Both the position numbers and the translations under genes were made by a program. A stretch of 64,000 nucleotides of DNA from Pomphorhynchus laevis (lineage: Eukaryota > Acanthocephala > Palaeacanthocephala > Echinorhynchida > Pomphorhynchidae), in contig WNNJ02000507.1 in NCBI GenBank assembly GCA_012934845.2, positions 1 to 64,000 of the forward strand. Direction: 5' to 3'. Positions 1 through 10,799 of this stretch are shown here, piece by piece. The notes under the pieces were generated by a model. It did not search any database. It was not told the origin of the DNA and saw only the letters and a program-made list of their open reading frames with translations. Position 1 is the first letter of the stretch. Every line of letters starts with the position of its first letter.

Positions 1-40
<40 letters not shown>
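1..40. repeat. (AT)n microsatellite
   Basis: Twenty AT dinucleotides in a row open the window. The array may continue to the left, outside the window. Confidence 0.95.
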
Positions 41-46
<6 letters not shown>

Positions 47-436
47 GCCTGCCCCCGGATCGCAGAGCGATACGGCATTATAGTTGTTACTAATTAGTAA
101 ACGGGGGAAACGGACAAAACTGGGTATTTGAAACCATCACAGTCCTATCATCAATCAAATCCCTAGACCGGTTTCTGCTTATTGAGCTTCATCAGCAGGG
201 TCCAGATTTTAAGAGTGTTCAGAGATCCTCCACCACAGTTAAGAAGGGTTCATCACAAGGATGATTATTACAACACGACCTTCAAGTCCACAGGCGATCA
301 CAAAAGTGATTCGGCAGTATATTATATAAATATTTTTGCAGCCTGCCCCCGGATCACAGAGCGATACGGTATTATAGTTGTTACTTATAATTAAACGGTG
401 GAAACGGACATAACTGAGTATTGTGATGAACCCTTC
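41..436. repeat. Direct repeat pair of unknown origin
   Basis: A block of about 85 bp starting TTTGCAGCCTGCCCCCGGAT at 41 recurs at about 332-420 with few changes. A shorter inverted pair also lies here: GAAGGGTTCATCACA near 245 and its complement near 421. It looks like a decayed mobile-element end. I recognise no coding sequence. Confidence 0.6.
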
Positions 437-1223
437 TAAACTCCATATATATTATTTGAAAGGTATTCAAAAAATCGTTTATAGAAAGTTAAAATTACAA
501 ATAATGCTGATATTATATATTATATTTAATCCAATGATTATTTTTCAGTTTTTCAGTTAAAAACGGATTTAAACCAATGATTAAACCAACATTTTCGGAA
601 TTTATTTAAAAATTATTCAAAAAAAAATAGTTAAAATGTTTATAGAAAGTATTGATAGTAACATGTTAGATTATATTAGATTTAATACAACGATTATATA
701 TAATTTTTCAGTTGCCGCTGCCTTTCTGAAAGTGTTGGGAAGCCTTATAGTCTGATTTAGTGGCGACAAACGCGCCAACATATTTTTCCTACTGCGCTTG
801 AGTGCCGCACTGCAGCGAGGAAACGCAGAGGTCGGGCAAGAGGCAGCTGACGATAACTCGATCCTGCTTTTTTGATTGATTGGTTTTTTAATTGAAAAAT
901 CTTATCTTTGACATCAAATTATTAAAATATTAATTAAATATTTTTTCAGTTAAAATAAAGGATTAATATAAATGATATTAATATTAATGATATTTAAAAT
1001 GCAATGTTAACGTTGGAATTGAGTTATAGTACCTTATAATAACAAAATTATTAAATAATTATTAAATTATTATCATCAAATAATTGATGAATACATTACA
1101 AAAATAAACGAAATTAATATTCGTTTATTTGAATTGAAAGTTGGATGACTTTTAGGTGAGGATGACGAGAATGTTTAATTTTCGTCATGCTCGTATATTA
1201 ACTAAAGATTTAATATATTTTTC
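437..1223. other. AT-rich DNA without a recognised gene
   Basis: AT-rich DNA in which short phrases such as TTTTTCAGTT recur near 540, 707 and 943. The exception is a GC-richer island at about 712-868. I see no ORF of note and no RNA gene I can support in it. Confidence 0.5.
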
Positions 1224-1340
1224 GGATCTTTTCAGTTTGAGGCACTTTGTCTAAATTACGCAAAAAGTCTGTTTGTTGTACATCTTCATGTGCTCTTTCG
1301 AATGGCGTGTAATTTTTTTGGGAGAAACGCGTTTGTGGCT
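1224..1340 (+). repeat. Merlin left terminal inverted repeat
   Basis: About 117 bp matching the complement of 3343-3459 with roughly 90% identity by eye. It includes the block TACATCTTCATGTGCTCTTT. Weaker AT-rich similarity continues inward for about 50 bp more. Confidence 0.92.
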
Positions 1341-1765
1341 ACAAATTTTAATATTTAAATTTTTTCACAAAAATTTAAAATTTAATTTAATTTTATTTTC
1401 AAGGCGCTATAAACTCAAAACTTCATTTGTTTAAAATATATCAATAACCTTTGTAATTGTAATCATTTAAAAATATTTCAACAAAGGATTTAAAAAATAT
1501 TTAAATTTTGTTTTTTTCCTAAAATTAAAGATTTAATTTCAAAATATCTCGAAAAATACCAATACTACCCTATTATTTTTATCGTGCCATTCTATTCGCT
1601 ACGTCTACTATGGCTTATATTTTAAATATGTAGTTATTTGTATATTGATTTAAAAAGTTATTCCAAATTAATTGCAAATAGTTTTTATTTTTTCAATTTT
1701 GATCGATCAATCGATTGTTTTTGTAAAAATTTGATGCTATTATTGGAATAACTGTATAATTTTAG

Positions 1766-2710
1766 ATGTCTAATAATATTAATTTAGAGTGGATATTGCG
1801 AAACATTTCTACAGAATTAGATGCTGTCAAGTTTTTACAGAATTATCGATTAATTCCAAGTGGTATGAAATGGTTATATTTGGTTCGAAATAATTATATA
1901 TTTATCTTCTTTTGTAGAAACAAGATGCTGTCGTAAGCATCTAATGACATTAAGTGTCAGATGTAATAAAGTATATTGGAGATGCCAAAAATCGAAATGC
2001 TCCGTTTCAACTACAGTTCGAAGTGGGACTTGGTTTGAAGGAGCACGATTACCGCTTCGTAAAACAATTATGTTTATGTACTGTTGGTCTAAACAATTAA
2101 CCAGCATTAAATTTTGCGAAGAAGAATTGGCGATTGATCACAGCACGACCGTTGACTACAATAGTTACATGCGCGAGGCTTGTGCTGATGAAATATTAAA
2201 AAATCCATGTAAGATAGGGGGCGAAAATATAATAGTTGAGATCGATGAAACAGTTTTTCCCGTCGGAAATATAATAGGGGGCGCATGCTTCCACAACAAT
2301 GGGTTTTCGTTAGCGTGTGTAGATAAACATCTAAAGTGTTTCTTTTTGCTGTTGATCATAGAAATGCTAAAACTCTTAACGAGTGCATAAAACAGTGCAT
2401 ACTACCTGGATCGATCATTCATTCAGATCTATGGAAAGGGTATTGTGGTGTGCAAACCCTAGAAGGATACAGATTTGAACACCGAACTGTAAATCATTCA
2501 GTTGACTTTGTTAGCTCAGAAGGAATTCATACTCAACAAATTGAGTCAACATGGAACCAGCTTAAATCAGGCAATAGAAAGCGATGGGGTACACATCGCT
2601 CAATGATTGACTCATATTCGGTCGAATTCATTTGGCACAGACGTCATCGAAATGACAATAAATTAGAGTCCATATTCGAGTGTCTAAGGAATTTTAAGCT
2701 ATGTCAATAA
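1766..2710 (+). pseudogene. Merlin transposase, DDE type, recently broken
   Basis: This would be the transposase that cuts and pastes the surrounding element. A start at ATG 1766 gives exon 1 (1766-1862). A 55-nt GT-AG intron (1863-1917) then restores frame into exon 2 (1918-2710). Visible family marks are AVKFLQNYRLIPS near the N-terminus, a cysteine pair region (KVYWRCQKSKC), RSGTWFEG, and the DDE residues: D in VEIDET, D in IIHSDLWKGY and E in QQIESTWNQLK. Two lesions break it. One base is missing in the T run near 2254, so downstream family motifs (NRGR, QWVF, FAVDHRNAKTL) lie in another frame. A TAA at 2324-2326 sits where a CAA is plausible. The family (IS1016/ISXO2-like DDE) is clear from the motifs. 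Confidence 0.88.
1863..1917 (+). other. Putative 55-nt spliceosomal intron in the Merlin transposase
   Basis: The donor is GTATGA and the acceptor TTCTTTTGTAG, preceded by a pyrimidine-rich stretch. Removing it joins exon 1 (...LIPS) to exon 2 (ETRCCRKHLMTLS) in phase. Unspliced, the exon-1 frame runs through the intron to a TAA at 1932-1934. Phase and splice signals are seen directly; splicing itself is inferred. Confidence 0.7.
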
Positions 2711-3342
2711 TTTTATTTATTCGGTAAATATTTGCAACCGTTGTGCCTTTTGAAAAATTATAAGTAAAACGGTTTTGAATTTCTAAGTTCTATTAAATGC
2801 AACCGCGTAGTTTAATCAAATATTTACCCCCCATTCATCCCCTTCGCTTGATGTCACTGACCATCAACAATTTGGGACCTCATTCACTATTCCAGTAAAT
2901 AAGACCTCAACTGTTGAGATCCACCGACATCAAGCAGAGAGGAGGAAATTGAATATAAAAGGAATAATGAAGATAAGTTTCAACAAAATGGATTTAATGT
3001 CTTATCGGGGATCGATTGTTTGATCAAAATTAAAATAAACTTAAAAATATGCATATTTTTAAAAGACATCTTAAATAACTCTTTTTTGAATGATTCAAAT
3101 ATTTTAATATTTTCAACTTAAGTCAATATAACTGTGACTATAAGTCAATATAACTTTTATTTTTTTGAACAAAAAAATAAAAAAAAATGTTTTTTCGTGA
3201 GAGCATAGAAAAAATCTCAAATCATTGTATATTGATAAGATATATGAAAAATACTTAAATATAATTTTTTAAGTTTCTAACTTTGAAATTTGAAATTAAA
3301 ATTAAATTTTAAATTATTATGAAAAAATTTAAATACTTTTTT
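2711..3342. other. Non-coding interior of the Merlin element
   Basis: AT-rich DNA between the transposase stop and the right inverted repeat. A short GC-richer stretch at about 2830-2945 contains the inverted words TTGATGTC and GACATCAA. I see no gene. Confidence 0.5.
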
Positions 3343-3459
3343 AGCCACAAACGCATTTCTCTCAAAAAATTTATACGCCATTCGAAAGAGCACATGAAGA
3401 TGTACAATAAATAGACTTTTTGCGTAATTTGGACAAAGTGTATCAAACTGAAAAGATCC
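3343..3459 (-). repeat. Merlin right terminal inverted repeat
   Basis: Complement of the left repeat at 1224-1340, ending CTGAAAAGATCC. It is followed at once by the second copy of the 8-bp target duplication. Confidence 0.92.
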
Positions 3460-3467
3460 TATTTTTC

Positions 3468-4012
3468 AATTAAATAGTAAAAATTTCTTTAGTATAATTC
3501 AATTTCTTTATATTAAATTGGGGCAAAAATGAAATAAAATTAAATGTTAAATTATACATGTAACAGTTTATATAAAACTTACTGTTGTTAAATTAAATGT
3601 TTAATTAAACATGTAACAGTTTATATAAAACTTGCTGGTGAACTTTCAAATCTCAAATTGTTTTCTTATTTTTTAAAATTATTTTCTTATTATAAAAATG
3701 TGTGTTATATTAAGGGTTTTAGACTCAAAGAAAAGTTGTGAAGTGTTTAAGTATTAAGGTTTCATTATTGCCAGATTGATAGAGTTAAAGTATATTTTAA
3801 AATATAAATGCCTGTTCTCATAAATTAAAAATATATTTAAATTTTAACAATTAAAATTTAATTATTACTTTTTATTTTATATGGATACGAGTACAAATTA
3901 GGAAAATAATGTGTACGTAACACATAATTTTGTTCTAAGCGGAAACACAATTTTGTTCTTAAAAAATCATAACAAATCAGATTAGCCGAGTCTACATATT
4001 TTATATTATTTA
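3468..4012. repeat. AT-rich spacer with a 43-bp direct repeat
   Basis: No gene is visible. About 43 bp at 3542-3585 (containing CATGTAACAGTTTATATAAA) recurs at 3596-3638 with few changes. The remainder is simple AT-rich sequence. Confidence 0.7.
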
Positions 4013-5015
4013 ACATGTCGGTACTCAGTCCATTGCTCTTCATTATTTACATCAACGAGCTTACTACAGCTATTTCGAGTCCATGTGGTTTATATGCCGA
4101 CGACTTGAAAATTTGGCGACCAATAATCGATAGCCGAGATCCAATGATACTCCAGAGAGACACTGAAAATATTAAGGTATGGTGTAATCAACGGGGACTG
4201 GTATTAAACCCTCGATAAGTCAAAACATATGCGCATCGGACATCTACACATCAATTCATCATATACCATTGACGGAAGAGAAATTGAAACAGTTCTCCAA
4301 TTTCAAGACCTTGGAGTGATCGTAAATAGAAGCTTATCGACCATCCCACATACCAGTCACACAGTTGCTAAATGCCGTCGAATTTTAGGACTTATTAGAA
4401 GGACCATTGGCCAGCTTGACGCATCCAGTTTTAAGTTAATTTACAATGCTTATGTCTTATCTTTAATGAGATACGCTTCACCTGCCTGTCACCCTCAAAC
4501 TACGACAGAGATGAACACGTACGAATCCATATTACGCAAGGCCACACATCTTGTACCCAGCCAACGCAAGCTCTTTTTCATTTTTCGACTTCACGCACTT
4601 GGTGTGACCACAGTGAAGAAATCTTTAAAGTCATCTGATTTAATGTTTGTGTGGACAGCGCTTAATGTTCAAAAAGGGCAGAGGGAACATGTTTGTCGCA
4701 AACTGTTCGAACTTCGAAATTCAAACAGATTGAGGGGACATCACCTCACGTTAAAGACCCACATTCGTCCACGAAGAAGATTTAACACAATTGTCAACCG
4801 AACGTGGAAAAGCTGGAATAAGCTACCAAGTCAAGTGGTTTCGGCCTCCAGTATTTTGTCCTTCAAGAGAAATCTGAAGAATGTACTAACTTAAAACAAT
4901 CGGATTTTCATTGATATTTTTTTAACCCTGTACCCAGCATGTACGAGCTCTACGCTCTTTTGCTGCTGTTGTATTTAATAATAATGTCATGTAAATCAAT
5001 AATAAAAAATAGTTT
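4013..5015 (+). mobile_element. LINE family D, 5'-truncated copy
   Basis: A 3' portion of a CR1-like LINE that starts abruptly inside the reverse transcriptase palm, as is usual for incomplete target-primed copies. After the ORF2 stop comes a short 3' UTR with a small stem-loop (GAGC-TCTAC-GCTC near 4945), then a TAATAA-rich tail. It lies just upstream of C1, which is in the opposite orientation. Confidence 0.8.
4015..4894 (+). pseudogene. ORF2 C-terminal half of LINE D (reverse transcriptase)
   Basis: The first segment (4015-4218) reads SVLSPLLFIIYINEL, then GLYADDLKIW (the YADD catalytic box), then GLVLNPR. The second (4229-4894) carries the thumb and C-terminal region typical of CR1-like ORF2, including RLRGHHL and WNKLPSQVV. 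The two lie in different frames, separated by one small indel near 4212-4218 where KSKH would be expected to follow. The upstream endonuclease and fingers are missing. Relation to family E is likely from the shared PLLFII.LNDL and DLGVI patterns. Confidence 0.8.
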
Positions 5016-5217
5016 TTGAGTTAAAAATTCGAATTTAGCAGCTGGGGTAGATACTTTCATGTACTGTAGCATAATTTGTATAACTGCCATCATTTGCATT
5101 CAAATCGAGGCGGACTATGCTAGGTAAACGTGAGATGAGCAGCTTAAGAAACCTTAGCCTATGCTCTGGGGGACGTCTTCTAGAAAAGAAGACAAATCCC
5201 GAGATATCCCAAGTGCC

Positions 5218-6480
5218 TTAGAGGCGCACCTGAGTTTTCCCTTTCAATAATAGATGCTGGGCCAGTTTCAGGGCCCAACTAGCTCTCTTCAGGATACGTT
5301 TAAGTCTATCCAGGTCTGCTTTCGCCGACCAGTTCACCGTAACAGTGAACCCCAAGTATTTTACTCGACTCGTGAAGACAGAGAGGGGTTGATTAGTCAA
5401 AATGGAGGAGAGTGCATAGAGTGCTAATCTCTTAAGTTTTTGCTTTGTTACAGGGGCGCAATGAAAGACAACCCCCTGCGATTTAGCGGAGTTTAAAATG
5501 AGATTGGACTTGGGTAACTGGTCTTTTAATCTTAAAAAAACGGCTGATATCAGAGACTACATATTTGCACCTGCGTCCAGAGAACAGGGATGTGGTATCA
5601 TCAGCGTATACCACTAGACGTTGTTCGCGTTTAAATATTTTAAAGAGTTCAATGAAAGCAGCAAGGAACAAGATTGGAGAAAGAGGAGATCCTTGGGGGC
5701 ACAGCCGAAATAGGGTAGAACTGACGCGCATCAGGATTATCTTCATAATAGAATTGCTTGGTGTACAGCAGTATCTCCACCCTGTTAAAATTCTCGCAGG
5801 CAACCCAAGGGACCTGAGAGAAGAGATAACAAAGGGAATCGAGATGCGGTCAAATGCAGCAGAAAAGTCAAGGAAAACAGCCACAGCAAGTTGGTGACTA
5901 TTAACCTGACAGAACTGATGCACTTCATCTACTGCTGAATGGACCGAGCGACCTTTGACGAACCCATGGAAACTTGGTGGGATTAAATTTTGCTACGATG
6001 GAATTTTGAATCGATATGGGCCGCAGGTACGTAGGACAAGAGACTTGATTTTTTTTAATTAGAAATATACGTCTACTAATATTGATGCCAACCACATCGG
6101 ATGGGGCGGCTAATAGCATAGTGACGGACACTTCTCTTCTTTGTTCGGCTGACAAAAGCTGACAGATACGAGAAGAGAGTGAAGCTACGGATTTGGAGTT
6201 GCCCCGAAGAGGTCCCCGGGAGTTAAGGATATCTGTGACAGATAAATCCCTACTCCTGAAGTATCCTCAAGGCGGGATTGGCTGAGGTGATTGGGTGGAT
6301 CCATAATTATGTAGGAATAGTGACTCCTCCAAAACTTTGTCAAGCCCTATATTTCCAATCCAACCCAATGCCCTATCCCTCCAACAGACAAACTTCTCCT
6401 TCTTGAATATCTTCCAGATGGAAGACTAGGCTGGATTAAGGGAAGCAATGCTTGCCCTATCCTTACCCAGTTGGAACCTA
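5218..6480 (-). pseudogene. Reverse transcriptase part of C1 ORF2
   Basis: On the minus strand three open pieces follow the usual RT order. 6155-5925 holds the fingers region (REVSVTMLLAAPSDV). 5923-5483 holds AVAVFLDFSAAFDRI, PQGSPLSPIL and VVYADDTTSLFSGRR, which is the catalytic YADD box. 5400-5218 holds VKYLGFTV and the thumb. The pieces are separated by frame changes or stops, so no full protein is possible. The complementary frames shadow this gene and are not separate genes. Confidence 0.82.
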
Positions 6481-6499
6481 TACCTATTGCTTTAATATT

Positions 6500-7440
6500 C
6501 TTTCAAGAGAATTTGCCTGGCAGACGAAGAGAGATTGGGAAGACGAAGCATATACGCTAAGGTCTTGAGTTTGTCGGAGTGGGACTGAAAGTACGACCTT
6601 TATAGGTAGTCAAAAGTATCGCGGTAGCTTGCGAAGAGAGGTAGGAATTAAATTCGTTTAAACTTTTATTCCCAATTCGGGAGAAGCGTTGGATAGCTGC
6701 CTGAAGAAAAGCCACTCTGATCAGATCAAAGTGGAGTCTCCTTCGAAACAGCGTATACTCTTCTATCCGCCAGCGAATTAGATCATGAGAGGTGGACCGA
6801 TGTTTTCGCGACTGCTCCGTACAGAAGGGTTATAATAACCACCTATCATGGAGCAGTAATAAGTCGAGGAGTGAGATCGTTGAAGTGCAATGAACGGTAG
6901 GGACGGTGGTTTTTGAATAAGATAACCGTTCCTGGCTCTGTGGAGTGCAGCATTAATCCAACAACCAGTTATGTCGTTGAAGTCACCAAGCACTATGTCA
7001 TAACCACTGTCTATTATCCTATCCAGGAGGTCACGGTTCTTGTGAATTTCTCTTGAACAAATGTAGACATTGGCTAGACTGAGGCGTTTATCGTTCTTAT
7101 AGAGTGAAACTACTAAACAAGACAGGGATGGACAAGAAAAGTTCAATAGGAGGGAAGATCTTAAGGAGCATTAAACTAAGTTCAAGAGTCCTTGAGAAGA
7201 AGAGGAGTGAGGTGGGGTTATGTACGGAGTATAGTGGGAACAAATGTGCTAGGGATGAATCGAGTAATGTCCTGAAGGACGGATAGACCGCGTCTCCTGA
7301 AGGACTATAACATATGCATCTCTACCAGATAGAAGTCTAAGGCTGAAGCTCCTCCCGAATTCCAATGAAGGATATTTAGTGAAAAAGGCTCACGAGTACT
7401 CTGCATTGTGTTAGGTGAGCTGGTTGGGATTGCCTCATCC
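6500..7440 (-). pseudogene. Endonuclease region of C1, downstream duplicate
   Basis: The best open piece (7146-6778, minus) reads LANVYICSREIHKNRDLLD, then YDIVLGDFNDITGCW and the PPSLPFIA stretch. This is the C-terminal half of an apurinic-type endonuclease, with the GDFN box visible. The N-terminal half (7440-7150) survives only as nucleotide similarity. It is a second copy of 7720-8640. Confidence 0.75.
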
Positions 7441-7490
7441 CTAGACGGAGCTAGGGGCGGAAGAGTTACCCCCTCCTCCACCAAAGCCGC

Positions 7491-7695
7491 CTAGAGTGGG
7501 CACTTGCCCACGGCGATATCTTTATTTCCCATGATTGAGGTGCCTCTTTGCTTTATTAATTTGCCAACTTTTACAGGGAGAACTGTGCGGGCAGACGCCC
7601 CTCGTTCCTTAGAATGTTGCATTGTCAGTTCCGGCATCGTCGTCTTGAGAATATTTGTAGTTCCAAGTAGGGTGGATACGAGAGTGGACAGCATA
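7491..7695 (-). pseudogene. Second copy of the ORF1 C-terminus in C1
   Basis: On the minus strand the endonuclease-linker peptide (SASVRQVLSKER) runs directly into an ORF1-like C-terminus ending in a stop at 7491. This marks the junction of the 1.2-kb tandem duplication. Its peptide (LSTLVSTLLGTTNILK) parallels the ORF1 end near 8740-8850. Confidence 0.65.
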
Positions 7696-7714
7696 CGTTC
7701 TTTCGAGAGAACCT

Positions 7715-8650
7715 GCCTGACAGAAGCAGAGAGATTGAGAAGACGGAGCATATATGCTAAGGTCTTGAGTTTTGTCGGAGTGGGACTGTAGATACGACCT
7801 TTATAGGTTGTCGAAAGCAACGCGGTGGCTTGTGAAAAGAGATAGGAATTAAATTCGGTTTAACTCTCATTAATAATTCGGGGAAAGCGTTGGATAGCTG
7901 CCTGAAAGAAAGCCACTCTGATTGGATCAAAGTGGAATCTCCTCCTAAGCAGCGTATCATCTTCTATCCGCCAGCGAATCAAGTCATGAGAGGTGGACAG
8001 ATGTTGTCGCGACTGCTCTGTACAGTAAGGTTGCAACAACCAACTCTCATGAGGCAGTAATAAGTCGAGGAGATAATTCGTTGATGTGCAATGAAAGGTG
8101 GGGGACGGTGGTTTGTGAATAAGATAACCGTTCCTGGCTCTGCGAAGTACTGCATTAATCCAACGACCAGTTCTGTCGTTGAAGTCACCAAGTACCATGT
8201 CATAGCCGCTATCGATGATCCTATCAAGGAGGTCACGGTTCTTGTGAATCTCCCCTGGACGGATATAGACATTGACTAGACTGGGGCGTTTACCGTTCTT
8301 ACAGAGTGAAACTACTAAACAAGACAGGACTGGACAAGAATAGTTGAGTAGAATGGACGTTCTTAGGGAGCATTTAACTTAGGTTAAAATACCTTGAGAT
8401 GAACAGGAATGAGGTGGGGTTATGGACGGAGTATAGTGGGAACAAATGTGCTTAGGGATGAATCGAGTAATGTCTGTGGGAGACGGGTAGACCGCGTCTC
8501 TTGAAGGACTATAACATCTGTATCTCTACCAGATAGAAGTCTAAGGGCAGAAGCTTCTCCCGAATTCTACTGAAGAATATTCAGTGAAAAAAGCTCACAA
8601 GTACTCTGCATTGTATGGATTGCCTCAACTCTAGATGAAGCTAGGGTGCT
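7715..8650 (-). pseudogene. Endonuclease region of C1, upstream duplicate
   Basis: The open piece 8198-7860 (minus) reads VLGDFNDRTGRWINAVLRR and continues through RWRIEDDTLLRRRFHFDP, which is the end of the endonuclease and the linker. A second frame (8272-7979) covers the preceding part. GDFN is the metal/phosphate-site box of the endonuclease family. It is about 1.2 kb upstream (in element sense) of its duplicate at 6500-7440. Confidence 0.75.
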
Positions 8651-8699
8651 GGGATTACCCCCTCCACCACTAGCGCCATCCAGAGTTGGCACTTGCCCA

Positions 8700-9843
8700 G
8701 GGCATTATCTTCATTTCCCATGGAGGCCTTTTTCCCTTTTAGAAGCTTTCCAATCTTAATGGGGGGACAGCGTGAGCCAAGGTCCCCTTTTTCTTGGATT
8801 CTGGAATTGCTTCCTTTGTAATTTGAGGCGAGTCGTAAAAGGACGTATTCAAGGCCGAGAACAGGTCCTCCATGCGTTTGAAAGCTGTTTGAATCTTGCT
8901 ATCAGTAACTCTCAAAAGCTCTGTATCATACATTCTCGCGGCAACATTGGAAAAAGAATTGTCCTTTTTTGCGGAAATCTGTCGATTGTTAATTGAGAAA
9001 GAATTTTTGTAAGCTTTAAATTCAAGAAATTTGCGTGACCAGACTGGATGGGCACCGCCGCAATTAGAGCACATGAGGGGAGATGTGCATCTCTCCCCCG
9101 ACTCAAGACTATGTTCAAGCCACATATACCACAGCTCTTGTGTAAGGAGCAGCTAGAGGACCAGTACCCCCAAGCGTTGCACTGGTTGCAGTGTGGATAA
9201 GTGAAATTATCAATTGATATAACTTCGAACTTTAGATTAAACCCCATAAATGGGTTTGGGTTAGACAGCCAAAATTTCGGTATGAACAATTGGAGCCGAG
9301 CCGAAACCTATCGTAAGGGATGTCCACTGTTCCCTGTGAGTGGACGTAGGGTAGAGAGTTGTAATTTAGACATTATGTCCGCGACATCTTCATCATCCAG
9401 GTGGGTTGGTAAATTCGATATTTTTAAAGATGCCATGATAGGTTTAACATTTATTGTTCCGAGGTCTTTAAAATTTTCATAGAAGAAATCAACATACTCA
9501 TCACAAAGATCTGGTGATACAAATGAGATCTTAATCTCTGATTCGAAAAATCTTACTGAATGAAAATGATTCGATTTTCGTATTTTGCAGTAATTTTTTT
9601 AGAAAGATTCTGAACAGGTTGTTTCTCGCCTGTGGTTGAGTCAGCGTGACAATCGCTAGATTATTTAGTTTAAGGATTGAGGGAGTACTTCCTCACCCAG
9701 AGAAAAAGCAGAAACTTTACTGACCTTGTCTGCTGCGGAACCAGAAGTTTTACCATCAATTTCGCCTGTTACAACTTCTTTTTTGCAGGAATTTTGATGC
9801 ATTTTTTGAATCTTTTGAAGCTCCAACGTGCATACTTGCATGT
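8700..9843 (-). pseudogene. ORF1 of LINE C1, CCHC zinc-finger protein
   Basis: This should be the RNA-binding, Gag-like protein of a Jockey/I-type LINE. An ATG at about 9843 (minus) opens MQVCTLELQKIQKMHQ. The middle piece (9289-8912) shows the finger series YPHCNQCNAWGYWSSSCSL followed by CGICGLN. This is the C-x2-C-x4-(G)-x-C style of zinc knuckles found next to each other in such ORF1s. The C-terminal piece ends at 8739. Stops and frame changes separate the three. It resembles the duplicated ORF1 in C3. Confidence 0.68.
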
Positions 9844-9904
9844 TTGTTGGAATTTTAATTTTTACTATGACTAAATACTATAAATACTAAATACATATTA
9901 GAAA

Positions 9905-10335
9905 TAGTGGGCCCTGAAACGGGCCCAGCATCTGTCATTGAAAGAGAAAACCCAAGTGCGCCTTTGGAGAACCTGGGCTATCTCTGGATTAGTCTTCTTT
10001 TCGAAAGGACGTCCCCCCAAAGCAAAGGGTAAGGTTCTTTAAGCTCCTCGTATCTCGTTTACCCAGCATAGTTCGTGCCGATTGGACTCTTCGGGGGGGG
10101 GGGTGAAAGACCCCGGGTGGTTCAGTCGGAATAGGGCGTGTTGGATCGGTTGGGGGCTCAGATCCCCCTGGGCATGAAGCCATGATAGAAGTTTGGAAGA
10201 CTGAGTTTTTCCGCTACTGATTATAGTCAAAAATTGATCTGTTGGCTCATTCTTGACTGACCTTGTGACTGTTTTTGTTTTCTCTGTTCTTGGTGTATTT
10301 AAAAAATTCCTTATTATTATATTAAAAATACATAG
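9905..10335 (+). mobile_element. LINE C copy C4, 3' fragment
   Basis: It starts abruptly at GTGGGCCCTGAAACGGGCCC and matches the 3' part of C2 (26058-26345): end of ORF2, then a 3' region with TGTTGGATCGGTTGGGGGCT and a TTATTATTA-like tail. It contains an unusual G run at about 10096-10107. It is inverted relative to the neighbouring C1. Confidence 0.8.
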
Positions 10336-10339
10336 TAAA

Positions 10340-10797
10340 ACAACCCTTCAAACCGTGGCGGGCACTTAACAACTATGCGCTGCCCAAGTCCTGTGAAAAC
10401 TTACGCTGACACCAGCTTAATGGCAACTGAAGAGGGTATCATTGGTGCTAATGAAGGCTTCACCCAGAGCGATCCGTTGGCCATGACAGCTTTTGCCGCG
10501 TTATTCATCCCGTTAATACGGCGTATACAGGGAAACATCACACAAACGAAACAAAGATGGTATGTCGACGACGGAAATTTCGTTGGACCTGTCGAAGAAT
10601 TGAAGAAAGTATGGGACATACTTGTGGAAATCGGACCTCAATATGGCTATATAGTTAACCCAGAAAAATCCAAGCTGCTTACACATTCCAGCAATATTGG
10701 CAAGTCATACGAGATTCTGAAAATTAGTACCGAGGGATATACTCTCATTTGTGGAGACATACAATACCACATGGTGGTGAGCCCTTTATATAAATGA
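10340..10797 (+). pseudogene. Reverse transcriptase fragment of family F
   Basis: One open frame reads GFTQSDPLAMTAFAALFIPLIRR, where the first part stands for the usual GxxQGDP box. It continues to QRWYVDDGNFVGPVEELK, the catalytic box with V in YVDD and G after it, and then IGPQYGYIVNPEKSKLL. From memory this pattern (GDP-L-AM, WYADD, GPxYGYxxNPxK) belongs to a widespread metazoan RT family whose C-terminus resembles the piece at 35700-36542. Both ends are missing. G to S in QSDP may have inactivated it. Confidence 0.6.
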
Positions 10798-10799
10798 CT

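Larger units (their letters stand above)
1224..3459 (+). mobile_element. Complete Merlin-type DNA transposon
   Basis: A 2236-bp element bounded by long terminal inverted repeats beginning GGATCTTTTCAGTTTGA. It is flanked on both sides by the same 8 bp, TATTTTTC (1216-1223 and 3460-3467). Merlin (IS1016-related) transposons are known to make 8-9 bp target duplications. The interior holds one transposase gene on the plus strand (1766-2710), then about 630 bp without a gene. The ends are complete, but the transposase carries two lesions, so this copy is probably non-autonomous now and could move only if a relative supplied transposase. Confidence 0.92.
6500..8720 (-). repeat. 1.2-kb internal tandem duplication in C1
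   Basis: About 6500-7520 and about 7700-8720 are direct copies offset by about 1200 bp. Matching phrases include GCTAAGGTCTTGAGTTT (6555, 7757), TGGATAGCTGCCTGAA and ATCATGAGAGGTGGAC or close variants. The unit covers the ORF1 end, endonuclease and linker. The copies differ at many sites, so the duplication is not recent. Confidence 0.8.
5096..9860 (-). mobile_element. LINE family C copy C1, nearly full length but decayed
   Basis: On the minus strand the order is ORF1 with CCHC fingers (from about 9843), endonuclease, a second copy of the ORF1 end plus endonuclease, linker, and reverse transcriptase to about 5218. It then ends in the family's 3' region, which is cut off at about 5096. The CCHC ORF1 plus GDFNDRTG endonuclease and AFDRI/YADDT reverse transcriptase suggest the Jockey/I/R1 branch. 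Many frame breaks show that it is old. It carries a 1.2-kb internal tandem duplication (separate entry). Confidence 0.8.

Noticed and set aside
712-868. Possible RNA gene in the GC-richer island
   Set aside because: I could not fold it into a tRNA or recognise 5S rRNA or snRNA boxes. It may be an old repeat.
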